From WTJH01 sp049598145 (lineage in GTDB: Bacteria > Bacteroidota > Bacteroidia > Flavobacteriales > Flavobacteriaceae), in the NCBI GenBank assembly GCA_049598145.1, contig JBMYNJ010000003.1, forward strand, positions 1-64,000: DNA of 64,000 nt, written 5' to 3'. Numbering within the stretch: position 1 is the stretch's first letter; each line of letters opens with the position of its first letter. Shown here piece after piece: positions 8,735 to 17,181 of the stretch. The notes below the pieces were generated by a model. That model saw only the letters and a list, made by a program, of their open reading frames with translations, was not told where the DNA came from and did no database searches. Position numbers and translations under genes: made by a program.

Positions 8735-9109
8735 TTATTTGGTTGCTTTCTTCTTGTTTGCAACAGTTTTTCTTTTCCCTTTGCGCGTACGAGAGTTGTT
8801 TTTAGTACGCTGTCCACGAAGGGGTAATCCTGATCGGTGACGGATTCCTCGTTGACATCCAATATCCATCAAACGCTTGATGTTTAATTGGATTTCAGAG
8901 CGGAGCTCCCCTTCGATTTTATATTGTCCGACAACGTCCCGGATTCGAGAGATCTCATCGTCGCTCCAGTCCGATACTTTAGTGTCTTCGCTTACTTTCG
9001 CAGCAGCGAGGATTTCTTGTGCTCGGCTTTTTCCGATTCCGAAGATATACGTCAACGAAATAACACCGCGCTTTTGTTTGGGGATATCAACCCCTGAAAT
9101 TCGTGCCAT
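8735..9109 (-). CDS. rpsM: 30S ribosomal protein uS13
   Basis: Head protein that contacts the P-site tRNA and forms bridges to the large subunit. The 124-aa product starts MARISGVDIPKQKRGVISLT. It has the helix-two-turn-helix region around IFGIGKSRAQEIL and the basic tail RGQRTKNNSRTRKGKRKTVA. It lies 3 nt after rpmJ. Confidence 0.97.
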   Translation of the reverse strand: MARISGVDIPKQKRGVISLTYIFGIGKSRAQEILAAAKVSEDTKVSDWSDDEISRIRDVVGQYKIEGELRSEIQLNIKRLMDIGCQRGIRHRSGLPLRGQRTKNNSRTRKGKRKTVANKKKATK

Positions 9110-9112
9110 AAT

Positions 9113-9229
9113 TTATCCTTGTCTTTGTTTGAATCGAGGATTCTTTTTGTTAATCACATATAAACGTCCTTTGCGGCGTACAATTTTGCACTCCGGACTT
9201 CTTTTCTTTAAGGAAGCTCTTACTTTCAT
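9113..9229 (-). CDS. rpmJ: 50S ribosomal protein bL36, zinc-ligand-free form
   Basis: Small 38-aa protein beginning MKVRASLKKRSPECKIVRR and ending NKKNPRFKQRQG. The classic L36 zinc ribbon uses Cys11, Cys14, Cys27 and His32. Here only Cys14 remains (Ser11, Asn27), so it is a C-minus variant that should not bind zinc. It sits between infA and rpsM, as expected. ATG is at 9229, 9 nt after the infA stop. Confidence 0.95.
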   Translation of the reverse strand: MKVRASLKKRSPECKIVRRKGRLYVINKKNPRFKQRQG

Positions 9230-9238
9230 CGCTTGTAT

Positions 9239-9454
9239 TTAAAATCTATAAGTAATCCTTGCTTTGGTTAAATCGTAAGGACTCATTTCTAATTTGACTT
9301 TGTCTCCCGGGAGCAATTTGATATAATGCAACCGCATTTTTCCGGAAATATGGGCGGTAACTACATGCCCATTTTCCAATTCCACTCGAAACATTGCGTT
9401 AGATAATGCTTCGATGATGGTTCCTTCTTGTTCTATTGCTGCTTGTTTGGCCAT
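9239..9454 (-). CDS. infA: Translation initiation factor IF-1
   Basis: OB-fold protein that binds the ribosomal A site during initiation. The 71-aa product has the hallmark sequences IEQEGTIIEALSNAMFRVEL, GKMRLHYIKLLPGDKVKLE and SPYDLTKARITYRF. It follows secY by only 3 nt. The adk and map genes often found here in other phyla are absent. Confidence 0.97.
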   Translation of the reverse strand: MAKQAAIEQEGTIIEALSNAMFRVELENGHVVTAHISGKMRLHYIKLLPGDKVKLEMSPYDLTKARITYRF

Positions 9455-9457
9455 AGC

Positions 9458-10804
9458 TTATGCAGTTCTTCGGTTTTTACCTGTTTTCATTAAACCGTCG
9501 TAATGGCGGTTCAACAGGTATGAGTTCACCTGCTGGATCGTATCAATAGCAACGCCTACTAAAATCAGTAAAGACGTTCCACCGTAGAACAAGGCCCAAC
9601 CTTGCTGCATCCCAATCAATTTTACAACGATGGCCGGAAAAACGGCTAAAATCGCAAGGAAAAGAGAACCGGGAAGAGTGATGTGCGACATAACAGTATC
9701 AAGATATTCGGACGTTTCATTCCCCGGACGAATCCCAGGAATAAACCCTCCGCTTCTTTTTAAATCGTCTGACATTCGATTGGTCGGGACGGTAATTGCA
9801 GTATAGAAATACGTAAATACGATGATCAATAAACCAAATACAATATTGTACCACAATCCGAAGATATCAGAGAAGTTCGCCTGCAACCACTGGCCTGCGT
9901 TGGAATTCCCCATAGCTCCACCGATATAAGCTGGAGCAAACATAATCGCCTGGGCAAAAATGATGGGCATCACTCCAGAGGCGTTTAAGCGGAGCGGAAT
10001 ATATTGGCGACTGCCTAAAGCCGAACGGTCAGCGGAAGGTCCTTGAGTACGGCGGGCATATTGCACAGGGATTTGCCGAACCGCTAGGACCAGTAAAATA
10101 CTGCACAGGACCACCACTACAAAAAGAACCAATTCTATCAGGACAAGCATTAGCCCACCGTTGTTTTCACTTACACGAGAAACGACTTCCTGAGCAAACG
10201 AAAGCGGAAGGTTGGCAATGATCCCTACCATGATTAAGAGGGAAATCCCATTTCCGATTCCCCGATCAGTAATTTTTTCTCCCAGCCACATGGCAAATAT
10301 GGTTCCGGTTACTAAGATCACTACCGAAGAACCAATGAATAAAGGACCTCGTCCGAGAACAAAGGCAGATTCTGGCACACCCAAAGCACTTAAACCATAC
10401 AAATAAGCTGGGGCTTGAACCACACAGATTAAGATGGTTAACCATCGCGTAATTTGTGTAATTTTTTTACGACCGCTCTCCCCTTCTTTCTGAAGTTTTT
10501 GGAGATAGGGAATTGCTATTCCCATCAGTTGGACCACAATAGAGGCAGAGATATAAGGCATGATTCCGAGGGCAAACACTGAGGCATTGGCAAAGGCGCC
10601 CCCAGTAAAGGCGTTAAGAATTCCTAATAATCCTGCACCACTCGAACGAGAGGATAATTCAGCCAACTGAACGGAGTCGATCCCTGGTAAAACAATCTGG
10701 GCTCCAAAACGGTAGACCAACAACAGCAAAAGAGTGGTACCAATACGGTTGCGCAACTCTTCGATGTTGTACATATTAACGAGGGTGTCGATTATTTTTT
10801 TCAT
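9458..10804 (-). CDS. secY: Preprotein translocase subunit SecY
   Basis: Central channel of the Sec translocon in the inner membrane. The 448-aa protein has ten predicted hydrophobic segments, beginning IGTTLLLLLVYRFGAQIVLPG. The plug and pore region is FTGGAFANASVFALGIMPYI. Cytoplasmic loops include the conserved RTQG...RQYIPLRLNASGVMP region and GIRPGNETSEYLD. It lies 9 nt after rplO, its usual place in the spc block. Confidence 0.97.
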   Translation of the reverse strand: MKKIIDTLVNMYNIEELRNRIGTTLLLLLVYRFGAQIVLPGIDSVQLAELSSRSSGAGLLGILNAFTGGAFANASVFALGIMPYISASIVVQLMGIAIPYLQKLQKEGESGRKKITQITRWLTILICVVQAPAYLYGLSALGVPESAFVLGRGPLFIGSSVVILVTGTIFAMWLGEKITDRGIGNGISLLIMVGIIANLPLSFAQEVVSRVSENNGGLMLVLIELVLFVVVVLCSILLVLAVRQIPVQYARRTQGPSADRSALGSRQYIPLRLNASGVMPIIFAQAIMFAPAYIGGAMGNSNAGQWLQANFSDIFGLWYNIVFGLLIIVFTYFYTAITVPTNRMSDDLKRSGGFIPGIRPGNETSEYLDTVMSHITLPGSLFLAILAVFPAIVVKLIGMQQGWALFYGGTSLLILVGVAIDTIQQVNSYLLNRHYDGLMKTGKNRRTA

Positions 10805-10813
10805 AGGCCTGTA

Positions 10814-11269
10814 TTATTCAATCACTACAGCTTCACCTCCAGCGGCTTCAATCGCGCTTTTAGCAGAAGCGGTGAATTTGTGAGCACTAATCTTGATCCC
10901 TGCTTTTAATTCGCCTCGACCTAAAATTTTTACTAAGTCGCTTTTTCCGGCTAAGCGAAGCTCCACCAATTGATCAAAAGAGACTTCTGTACCAATTTGT
11001 TTGGCTTCGGATAAGGCTTGCAGGGTATCCAGATTAATCCCGGTATATTCTTTTCTATTGATATTTTTGAATCCAAACTTTGGAACGCGGCGTTGTAGGG
11101 GCATTTGACCTCCTTCAAAACCAATCTTTTTGGAATATCCTGAACGCGACTTCGCTCCTTTGTGACCACGGGTAGCCGTGCCGCCTTTTCCGGAACCTTG
11201 ACCACGACCAACACGCTTGGCGTTCTTATGGGTAGCGCCCGATGCTGGGCTTAAACTATCTAAACTCAT
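10814..11269 (-). CDS. rplO: 50S ribosomal protein uL15
   Basis: Large-subunit assembly protein, 151 aa. It has the glycine/lysine-rich N-terminal extension (RVGRGQGSGKGGTATRGHKG) and the globular domain with FEGGQMPLQRRVPKFGF. It is placed between rpmD and secY, as in most spc operons. Confidence 0.97.
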   Translation of the reverse strand: MSLDSLSPASGATHKNAKRVGRGQGSGKGGTATRGHKGAKSRSGYSKKIGFEGGQMPLQRRVPKFGFKNINRKEYTGINLDTLQALSEAKQIGTEVSFDQLVELRLAGKSDLVKILGRGELKAGIKISAHKFTASAKSAIEAAGGEAVVIE

Positions 11270-11281
11270 ACGACTATTCTT

Positions 11282-11461
11282 TTAGGCTTCGCTTACGCTT
11301 ACCAAATGTTTTACTTTTTCGACCATCCCTAAAATACTGGGGCTTGCCTCATGTGTAACGGTTTTCCCAATCCCCTTTAACCCTAAAGCTTCTAAGGTGC
11401 GCTTTTGGGATTGAAGGCGTTTAATTCCGCTTTTGATTTGTGTTACTTTAATCTGCGCCAT
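11282..11461 (-). CDS. rpmD: 50S ribosomal protein uL30
   Basis: Short 59-aa ribosomal protein with the sequence MAQIKVTQIKSGIKRLQSQ and the conserved GLKGIGKTVTHEASPSILGM. It lies 10 nt after rpsE and 12 nt before rplO. The position and sequence leave little doubt. Confidence 0.95.
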   Translation of the reverse strand: MAQIKVTQIKSGIKRLQSQKRTLEALGLKGIGKTVTHEASPSILGMVEKVKHLVSVSEA

Positions 11462-11471
11462 TTACCTGAAT

Positions 11472-11996
11472 TTAACCGTTAAATACTTTATCCAATGAAA
11501 TTCCACGTTGTTTGGCCACCATCCCCGGACTTCTGAGTTGAAGAAGCGCATCAAAGGTTGCTTTCACCACATTGTGAGGGTTTGAAGAACCTTGAGACTT
11601 CGAGAGTACGTTATGCACCCCCACCGCTTCCAAAACCGAACGAACGGCTCCTCCGGCAATCACTCCAGTACCGGCAGAAGCAGGCTTTAAAAAAACACGA
11701 GCTCCACCAAACTTTCCTTTTTGTTCGTGGGGAAGCGTCCCATTTTGAATCGGGATGCGCACCAAGTTTTTCTTGGCATCTTCCACGGCTTTAGCGATCG
11801 CTTCAGAAACTTCTTTAGACTTTCCAAGACCTTGGCCTACCACTCCGTTTTCGTCTCCTACCACTACAATGGCAGAAAAACCGAATGCACGACCTCCCTT
11901 GGTTACTTTAGTGACGCGTTGTACCCCCACCAAACGATCGTTGAGTTCTAAGCCTACAGGCTTTACAAGTTCTACATTAGGATAATTCTGATACAT
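11472..11996 (-). CDS. rpsE: 30S ribosomal protein uS5
   Basis: Small-subunit protein involved in decoding accuracy. The 174-aa product has the double-stranded RNA-binding domain (LNDRLVGVQRVTKVTKGGRA, FSAIVVVGDENGVVGQGLGK) and the C-terminal domain with AGTGVIAGGAVRSVLEAVGV. It follows rplR by 9 nt. Confidence 0.97.
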   Translation of the reverse strand: MYQNYPNVELVKPVGLELNDRLVGVQRVTKVTKGGRAFGFSAIVVVGDENGVVGQGLGKSKEVSEAIAKAVEDAKKNLVRIPIQNGTLPHEQKGKFGGARVFLKPASAGTGVIAGGAVRSVLEAVGVHNVLSKSQGSSNPHNVVKATFDALLQLRSPGMVAKQRGISLDKVFNG

Positions 11997-12005
11997 ATTA
12001 GTTTT

Positions 12006-12362
12006 TTAAAATTTTAATCCCCCTTCACGTGCTCCGTCAGCCAATGCTTTCACTCGGCCATGGTAGAGGTATCCCCCTCGGTCGAATTGAATTGCTGAGA
12101 TTCCCGCAGCTTGAGCTTTAGCGGCAATGGATTGCCCGACTAAAGCAGCTGTTTCAATTTTTGACTTCCCGGCAGCCTCTACATCTTTATCACGAGAGGA
12201 AGCCGCAGCAAGGGTGGTTCCGTTTATATCATCGATCAACTGCGCATAGATTTCTTTGTTGCTTCGAAAGACGGAAAGTCTGGGAGTCGAAGCAGACCCG
12301 GAAATCGTTTTGCGAATACGAAATCGCAAGCGTTGTCTTCTGTCTGTTTTTGATAAGGCCAT
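12006..12362 (-). CDS. rplR: 50S ribosomal protein uL18
   Basis: 5S rRNA-binding protein, 118 aa from MALSKTDRRQRLRFRIRKTI. The open frame extends 40 codons further, into rplF on another frame, but that part has no ribosomal homology by eye. ATG at 12362 gives the family length and lies 11 nt after the rplF stop. The C-terminus FDRGGYLYHGRVKALADGAR is characteristic. Confidence 0.96.
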   Translation of the reverse strand: MALSKTDRRQRLRFRIRKTISGSASTPRLSVFRSNKEIYAQLIDDINGTTLAAASSRDKDVEAAGKSKIETAALVGQSIAAKAQAAGISAIQFDRGGYLYHGRVKALADGAREGGLKF

Positions 12363-12373
12363 AAGTAAATATT

Positions 12374-12916
12374 TTAGGCGGATTTCCCCGCTTTTCTTCG
12401 AATTTGTTCCCCGACAAAACGGACTCCTTTTCCTTTGTAAGGCTCGGGCTTGCGGAACGAACGAATCTTGGCCGCAACCCATCCCAACAATTGCTTGTCG
12501 TGTGAGGAGAGTTTAACAATAGGATTTTTTCCTTTTTCAGAAATGGTTTCCACTTTCACCTCTGGAGCAATATCGAAAAGGATATTGTGAGAAAACCCAA
12601 GGGCTAAGTCCAATTTCTGTCCTTGGTTGGATGCGCGGTACCCGACCCCAACCAATTCCAACTCCTTAGTGAATCCTTGGCTTACACCCATCACCATGTT
12701 GTTGACCAAAGCGCGGTAGAGACCGTGCTTAGCCTTGTGGTCTTTGGATTCAGAAGATCTGGCGACCGTAAGCACATTGTCCTTTAGATCAAAGCTTACG
12801 TCTGAATATTCTTGACTTAATTCTCCCAACTTCCCTTTTACGGTGATCTGACTCGGTTGAATATCAACGGTCACACCTTCGGGGATCGCAATGGGATTGT
12901 TACCTACTCTTGACAT
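12374..12916 (-). CDS. rplF: 50S ribosomal protein uL6
   Basis: Large-subunit protein near the factor-binding site, 180 aa. It contains two similar domains. The N-terminus is MSRVGNNPIAIPEGVTVDI and the C-terminal signature region is KIRSFRKPEPYKGKGVRFVG. It lies 15 nt after rpsH and 11 nt before rplR. Confidence 0.97.
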   Translation of the reverse strand: MSRVGNNPIAIPEGVTVDIQPSQITVKGKLGELSQEYSDVSFDLKDNVLTVARSSESKDHKAKHGLYRALVNNMVMGVSQGFTKELELVGVGYRASNQGQKLDLALGFSHNILFDIAPEVKVETISEKGKNPIVKLSSHDKQLLGWVAAKIRSFRKPEPYKGKGVRFVGEQIRRKAGKSA

Positions 12917-12931
12917 AATTCAGTCGGTTTA

Positions 12932-13333
12932 TTAATGGACGTAGCACAGCAATTCGCCGCCTACATTCTGTTGTTTTGCTTGTTTTTCGGTCATCACCCC
13001 TTTGGAAGTAGAAACGATGGCAATTCCTAATCCGTTGAGGATACGAGGCATCTCTGTAGCTCCTGAATACTTGCGAAGCCCAGGCGTGCTGATGCGTTGC
13101 AAGGTTTTGATCACAGGTTCTTTGGTGAGCTTATCGTATTTTAAGGCGATTTTAATATTACCTTGTCCATTAGAGGTTTCTTCAAATTTGTAGCTGAGAA
13201 TATAGCCCTGATCAAAAAGAATCTTGGTGATTTCTTTTTTCAAGTTGGAAGCAGGAACATCCACTACACGGTGTCCAGCGGAATTGGCGTTCCGGATTCG
13301 GGTTAAATAATCTGCAATAGGATCTGTAAACAT
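12932..13333 (-). CDS. rpsH: 30S ribosomal protein uS8
   Basis: 16S rRNA-binding protein of the central domain; in some bacteria it represses the spc operon. The 133-aa product starts MFTDPIADYLTRIRNANSAG and ends with the conserved ISTSKGVMTEKQAKQQNVGG and LLCYVH. It lies 21 nt after rpsN. Confidence 0.97.
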   Translation of the reverse strand: MFTDPIADYLTRIRNANSAGHRVVDVPASNLKKEITKILFDQGYILSYKFEETSNGQGNIKIALKYDKLTKEPVIKTLQRISTPGLRKYSGATEMPRILNGLGIAIVSTSKGVMTEKQAKQQNVGGELLCYVH

Positions 13334-13354
13334 AATTCGTTCTTCTTTTAAGGA

Positions 13355-13624
13355 TTACCAGCTGGCTTTCGTTACACCAGGAATTAAGCCTTTATTGGCC
13401 ATCTCTCGAAAAGTTACACGGGAAATACCGAACTGACGCATATATCCCTTCGGACGCCCCGTGAGTTTGCAACGGTTGTGCATACGGATAGGGGAAGCGT
13501 TTTTCGGTAATTTTTGTAAGGCATCGTAGTCGCCTGCTGCTTTTAAAGCTTTACGCTTTTCAGCATATTTGGCTACGGTTTTGGCACGCTTAATTTCACG
13601 TGCTTTCATGGATTCTTTTGCCAT
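13355..13624 (-). CDS. rpsN: 30S ribosomal protein uS14, zinc-free type
   Basis: Head protein of 89 aa, the long type without the CxxC zinc motif. The core NRCKLTGRPKGYMRQFGISR is typical. It follows rplE with 1 nt between the genes. Confidence 0.97.
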   Translation of the reverse strand: MAKESMKAREIKRAKTVAKYAEKRKALKAAGDYDALQKLPKNASPIRMHNRCKLTGRPKGYMRQFGISRVTFREMANKGLIPGVTKASW

Positions 13625-13625
13625 C

Positions 13626-14177
13626 TTAATTCTTTTTAAAAGGTAAACCTAATTCGTGAAGGAGTGATTTGGCTTCCTTGTCTGTGGAAGCATTGGTCAC
13701 AAAAGTGATGTCCATCCCAGCAATTCGATTGACTTTATCGATATCGATTTCCGGGAAAATAATTTGTTCGCGGATTCCAAGGTTATAGTTTCCACGGCCG
13801 TCAAAACCGTTGGCTTTCACTCCTTGAAAATCACGTACTCGAGGCAATGCAGCCGTCACCAAACGATCAAGAAACTCAAACATCTGGTTCCCACGAAGGG
13901 TTACTTTCGCACCGATGGGCATGCCTTTCCGCAGTTTAAAACTCGCCACGTCCTTTTTGGAAAGTGTCGGAATCGCTTTTTGTCCGCTGATTTGCGAAAG
14001 CTCTTCTATGGCATGGTCGATTAGTTTCTTATCGGCCACAGCAGCACCAACCCCACGGCTCAGTATGATTTTTTCCAAACGGGGAACTTGCATCACATTG
14101 CGGTAGCCAAACTCTTCCTTGAGGGCTCCTTTGATGCGATCATTGTATTCTTGCTTAAGTCTTGGAATATAACTCAT
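13626..14177 (-). CDS. rplE: 50S ribosomal protein uL5
   Basis: 5S rRNA-binding protein of the central protuberance, 183 aa. Recognised from YNDRIKGALKEEFGYRNVMQ, VTLRGNQMFEFLDRLV and the end DKEAKSLLHELGLPFKKN. It lies 2 nt after rplX. Confidence 0.97.
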   Translation of the reverse strand: MSYIPRLKQEYNDRIKGALKEEFGYRNVMQVPRLEKIILSRGVGAAVADKKLIDHAIEELSQISGQKAIPTLSKKDVASFKLRKGMPIGAKVTLRGNQMFEFLDRLVTAALPRVRDFQGVKANGFDGRGNYNLGIREQIIFPEIDIDKVNRIAGMDITFVTNASTDKEAKSLLHELGLPFKKN

Positions 14178-14179
14178 GA

Positions 14180-14491
14180 CTAAATTACTTCGTTTGATTT
14201 TTTAGCATAACGCACTTTTTGTCCGTCTTCGATACGGTAGCCTACTCGTGTAGGGACTCCGTCTGTCGTTAATAAACTCAGGTTCGAAACGTGAAGCGGG
14301 GCTTCTTTTTCATCGATCCCTCCTTGAGGATTTTGGGCGCTAGGCTTGTTGTGCTTCTTTACAAGGTTTACTCCTTCAACAATCGCCTTGTTCGAATCGA
14401 GTAAAACTTTTTGGACAACTCCTTCTTGGCCTTTGTGCTCTCCGCTCATCACGCGAACTTTATCTCCTTTTTTAATTTTAAACTTTCCCAT
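14180..14491 (-). CDS. rplX: 50S ribosomal protein uL24
   Basis: Early assembly protein, 103 aa. It has the KOW motif (GDKVRVMSGEHKGQEGVVQK) and the conserved GVNLVKKHNKPS. It lies between rplN and rplE, 9 nt after the rplN stop. Confidence 0.97.
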   Translation of the reverse strand: MGKFKIKKGDKVRVMSGEHKGQEGVVQKVLLDSNKAIVEGVNLVKKHNKPSAQNPQGGIDEKEAPLHVSNLSLLTTDGVPTRVGYRIEDGQKVRYAKKSNEVI

Positions 14492-14500
14492 GATTCAATT

Positions 14501-14869
14501 TTATAATACCTCAGGGGCTAATGATACAATTTTCATAAACTGCTTGTCTCGGAGCTCCCGAGCCACCGGGCCAAACACACGGGTACCGCGCATTTCTCCT
14601 GTAGGATTCAGCAACACACAAGCATTGTCGTCGAAACGAATGTAAGAACCGTCGGGACGACGGACTTCTTTGACCGTGCGCACCACTACTGCGGTAGAGA
14701 CTTGTCCTTTTTTTACAGTTCCGTTTGGCGTGGCATCTTTAACTGTTACCACAATTTTATCCCCAACAGAAGCATAGCGCTTTTTGGTACCTCCCAACAC
14801 TCGGATGGTGAGCACCTCTTTGGCTCCTGTATTGTCTGCGACACGAAGTCTGGATTCTTGTTGTACCAT
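14501..14869 (-). CDS. rplN: 50S ribosomal protein uL14
   Basis: Large-subunit interface protein of 122 aa. It starts MVQQESRLRVADNTGAKEV and carries the signature around PTGEMRGTRVFGPVARELRD. It lies 2 nt after rpsQ. Confidence 0.97.
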   Translation of the reverse strand: MVQQESRLRVADNTGAKEVLTIRVLGGTKKRYASVGDKIVVTVKDATPNGTVKKGQVSTAVVVRTVKEVRRPDGSYIRFDDNACVLLNPTGEMRGTRVFGPVARELRDKQFMKIVSLAPEVL

Positions 14870-14871
14870 TT

Positions 14872-15129
14872 TTACTTAGCTCTTTCAATGATTTCTACTA
14901 ATCGCCAGCATTTGGATTTGCTTAACGGGCGTGTCTCCATAATGCGTACCGTATCGCCTACATTACAGTCTTGCGCTTCGTCGTGAGCGACATATTTTTT
15001 GGTCTTTAATACGAATTTTCCGTACATGGGATGCTTTACGCGTTTCACTTCTGAAACAACGATAGACTTAGTCATTTTGTTGCTGGTCACTATCCCAATT
15101 CGTTCTTTACGCAGGTTTCTCGTTTCCAT
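14872..15129 (-). CDS. rpsQ: 30S ribosomal protein uS17
   Basis: OB-fold 16S rRNA-binding protein, 85 aa. Recognised from RNLRKERIGIVTSNKMTKSI and the C-terminal GDTVRIMETRPLSKSKCWRL. It lies 3 nt after rpmC. Confidence 0.97.
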   Translation of the reverse strand: METRNLRKERIGIVTSNKMTKSIVVSEVKRVKHPMYGKFVLKTKKYVAHDEAQDCNVGDTVRIMETRPLSKSKCWRLVEIIERAK

Positions 15130-15132
15130 ACC

Positions 15133-15321
15133 TTAATCTTGTTTTTGCTTTAGAGCCGTTTTTAAACGCGCTACAGTTCGGCGAAGGCCTCGGATTTGCA
15201 ATGGGTTTTCCAAGGGTGAGATCGCATGTGTGAGTTGCAAATCGGAGAGTTGCTTTTGTACTTCGGTCAGCTTGTCTTGCAAGTCGGCCGGAGATAATAG
15301 TTGAATTTCTGATTGTTTCAT
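15133..15321 (-). CDS. rpmC: 50S ribosomal protein uL29
   Basis: Exit-tunnel protein that helps dock chaperones and SRP, 62 aa from MKQSEIQLLSPADLQDKL. The frame opens 11 codons further upstream, inside rplP. ATG at 15321 fits the family length and lies 10 nt after the rplP stop. The coiled two-helix core contains RGLRRTVARLKTALKQ. Confidence 0.95.
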   Translation of the reverse strand: MKQSEIQLLSPADLQDKLTEVQKQLSDLQLTHAISPLENPLQIRGLRRTVARLKTALKQKQD

Positions 15322-15331
15322 GAGCAAAAAA

Positions 15332-15751
15332 TTAAGCATCGTAATCGCGAGCAATCACAAATTTAGTTCGTACGGGAAGTTTTTGAGCCGCGAGGCGCAA
15401 AGCTTCTTTTGCCACATCGATCGGTACACCGGCTACTTCAAACATGATACGACCCGGCTTTACCACGGCCACAAAGTATTCGGGTGCTCCTTTCCCTTTT
15501 CCCATCCGAACTTCCAAAGGCTTTTTGGTAATCGGCTTGTCTGGGAAAATTTTAATCCACAACTGTCCTTCCCTTTTCATATAACGAGTCGCTGCGACAC
15601 GAGCGGCCTCGATCTGGCGGGAAGTAATAAACTTTGAATCTAATGCTTTGATCCCAAACATCCCGTTGGAAAGCTGATGCCCCCTTTGGGAAAGACCTTT
15701 CATACGGCCTTTCTGCGCTTTTCGGAATTTGGTTTTTCTAGGTTGTAACAT
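15332..15751 (-). CDS. rplP: 50S ribosomal protein uL16
   Basis: Protein close to the A-site tRNA elbow, 139 aa. It starts MLQPRKTKFRKAQKGRMKG. The conserved RMGKGKGAPEYFVAVVKPGR contains the arginine that is hydroxylated in some bacteria. It lies between rpsC and rpmC. Confidence 0.97.
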   Translation of the reverse strand: MLQPRKTKFRKAQKGRMKGLSQRGHQLSNGMFGIKALDSKFITSRQIEAARVAATRYMKREGQLWIKIFPDKPITKKPLEVRMGKGKGAPEYFVAVVKPGRIMFEVAGVPIDVAKEALRLAAQKLPVRTKFVIARDYDA

Positions 15752-15771
15752 AACTCTGTCTTGTTAATCCT

Positions 15772-16488
15772 TTATTTTCTTCTGCGTTGGCGACCGCCGC
15801 CCTGGCCTTTGTTTCCACCGCCTGATTTCTTGGTCATTCCTACTAGAGGGGATAGTTCACGCTTTCCGTAGACCTCCCCTTTCATGATCCATACCTTGAC
15901 CCCCAAACGACCGTAAGTCGTGTGGGCTTCCACTAAAGCGTAGTCGATATCGGCACGGAAAGTAGAAAGTGGAATACGTCCTTCTTTGTAAGATTCGGAA
16001 CGGGCCATCTCGGCCCCGTTTAAACGTCCGGAAATCTGGATTTTAATTCCTTCAGCATTCATACGCATGGCAGCTGCAATGGCCATCTTGATGGCTCGGC
16101 GGTATGAAATACGGCTTTCGATCTGGCGGGCGATAGAAGCCCCGACCAATTGAGCATCCAACTCAGGACGCTTGATCTCATGGATATTGATTTGAACTTC
16201 TTTATCCGTAAGTTTCTTAAGCTCTTCTTTGAGTTTATCGACTTCTTGTCCGGCTTTACCGATGATAATTCCCGGGCGAGCCGTGGTAATGGTAACGGTG
16301 ATCAGCTTCAACGTACGCTCGATGATCACATTGGATACGCTGGCTTTAGACAAACGTGCGTGGATGTATCGACGAATTTTATCGTCTTCAGCAAGTTTAT
16401 CTCCGTAGTTACGGCCTCCATACCAGTTGGAGTCCCATCCACGAATGATCCCTAAGCGATTCCCGATTGGATTAGTTTTTTGTCCCAT
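15772..16488 (-). CDS. rpsC: 30S ribosomal protein uS3
   Basis: mRNA entry-channel protein of 238 aa. The KH type II domain includes the GxxG loop in PGIIIGKAGQEVDKL. The C-terminal domain has GRLNGAEMARSESYKEGRIP, and the end is a Gly/Arg/Lys-rich tail. One base separates it from the rplV stop. Confidence 0.97.
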   Translation of the reverse strand: MGQKTNPIGNRLGIIRGWDSNWYGGRNYGDKLAEDDKIRRYIHARLSKASVSNVIIERTLKLITVTITTARPGIIIGKAGQEVDKLKEELKKLTDKEVQINIHEIKRPELDAQLVGASIARQIESRISYRRAIKMAIAAAMRMNAEGIKIQISGRLNGAEMARSESYKEGRIPLSTFRADIDYALVEAHTTYGRLGVKVWIMKGEVYGKRELSPLVGMTKKSGGGNKGQGGGRQRRRK

Positions 16489-16489
16489 A

Positions 16490-16894
16490 TTAATTTTCCA
16501 AGTTTGAAGCTCCGAGCACGAGAGTCACGTGGTTGGAACGTTTACGAATTCTGTGAGCACGTCCTTGTGGAGCCGTCTGAAGTCGCTTGAGCATACTCCC
16601 CCCGTCTACACGAATTTCTTTAACAAAAAGGTTTGCTTTTTCGACATCGGCCTCTTCGTTTTTGGCTTGCCAGTTGGCAATAGCCGATAACAAGAGTTTT
16701 TCCAAACGTCGGGAAGCTTCTTTCGGGCTAAATTTCAGGATCGCTAAGGCGTTGTTAATTTGAGCGCCCCGAACCTGGTCGGCGACCAACCGCATTTTGC
16801 GTGGTGAAGTCGGACAATTGTTCAACTTGGCAAAGGCCACATTCTTTTGGGCTTCTTTGCGGGCTTGAGCAGCGTTGTATTTACGATTTCCCAT
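16490..16894 (-). CDS. rplV: 50S ribosomal protein uL22
   Basis: Exit-tunnel constriction protein, 134 aa. The family core LNNCPTSPRKMRLVADQVRG is followed by the tunnel hairpin region RLQTAPQGRAHRIRKRSNHV. It lies 5 nt after rpsS. Confidence 0.97.
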   Translation of the reverse strand: MGNRKYNAAQARKEAQKNVAFAKLNNCPTSPRKMRLVADQVRGAQINNALAILKFSPKEASRRLEKLLLSAIANWQAKNEEADVEKANLFVKEIRVDGGSMLKRLQTAPQGRAHRIRKRSNHVTLVLGASNLEN

Positions 16895-16899
16895 GAGCC

Positions 16900-17178
16900 T
16901 TATTTTTTACCTTTATTCTTAGCACCGGCATGCCCCCGGAACGATCGCGTGGGCGAAAATTCTCCGAGCTTGTGGCCTACCATGTTTTCTGTTACATATA
17001 CCGGAACAAACTGACGGCCGTTGTGCACGGCAATGGTTTGTCCAACAAAGTCGGGCGTAATCATCGAGGCACGAGACCAGGTTTTGATCACCGACTTTTT
17101 GTTGTCTTCAATATTTTGTTGCACCTTCTTCTCTAAGCTGTGGTGCACATAGGGTCCTTTTTTTAGTGAACGAGCCAT
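16900..17178 (-). CDS. rpsS: 30S ribosomal protein uS19
   Basis: Head protein, 92 aa. It starts MARSLKKGPYVHHSLEKKV and has the signature GHKLGEFSPTRSFRGHAG. It lies 3 nt after rplB. Confidence 0.97.
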   Translation of the reverse strand: MARSLKKGPYVHHSLEKKVQQNIEDNKKSVIKTWSRASMITPDFVGQTIAVHNGRQFVPVYVTENMVGHKLGEFSPTRSFRGHAGAKNKGKK

Positions 17179-17181
17179 ATC

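Noticed and set aside
12363..12482. Forty-codon N-terminal extension of rplR
   Set aside because: It overlaps rplF in another frame and does not resemble uL18; ATG at 12362 gives the family length.
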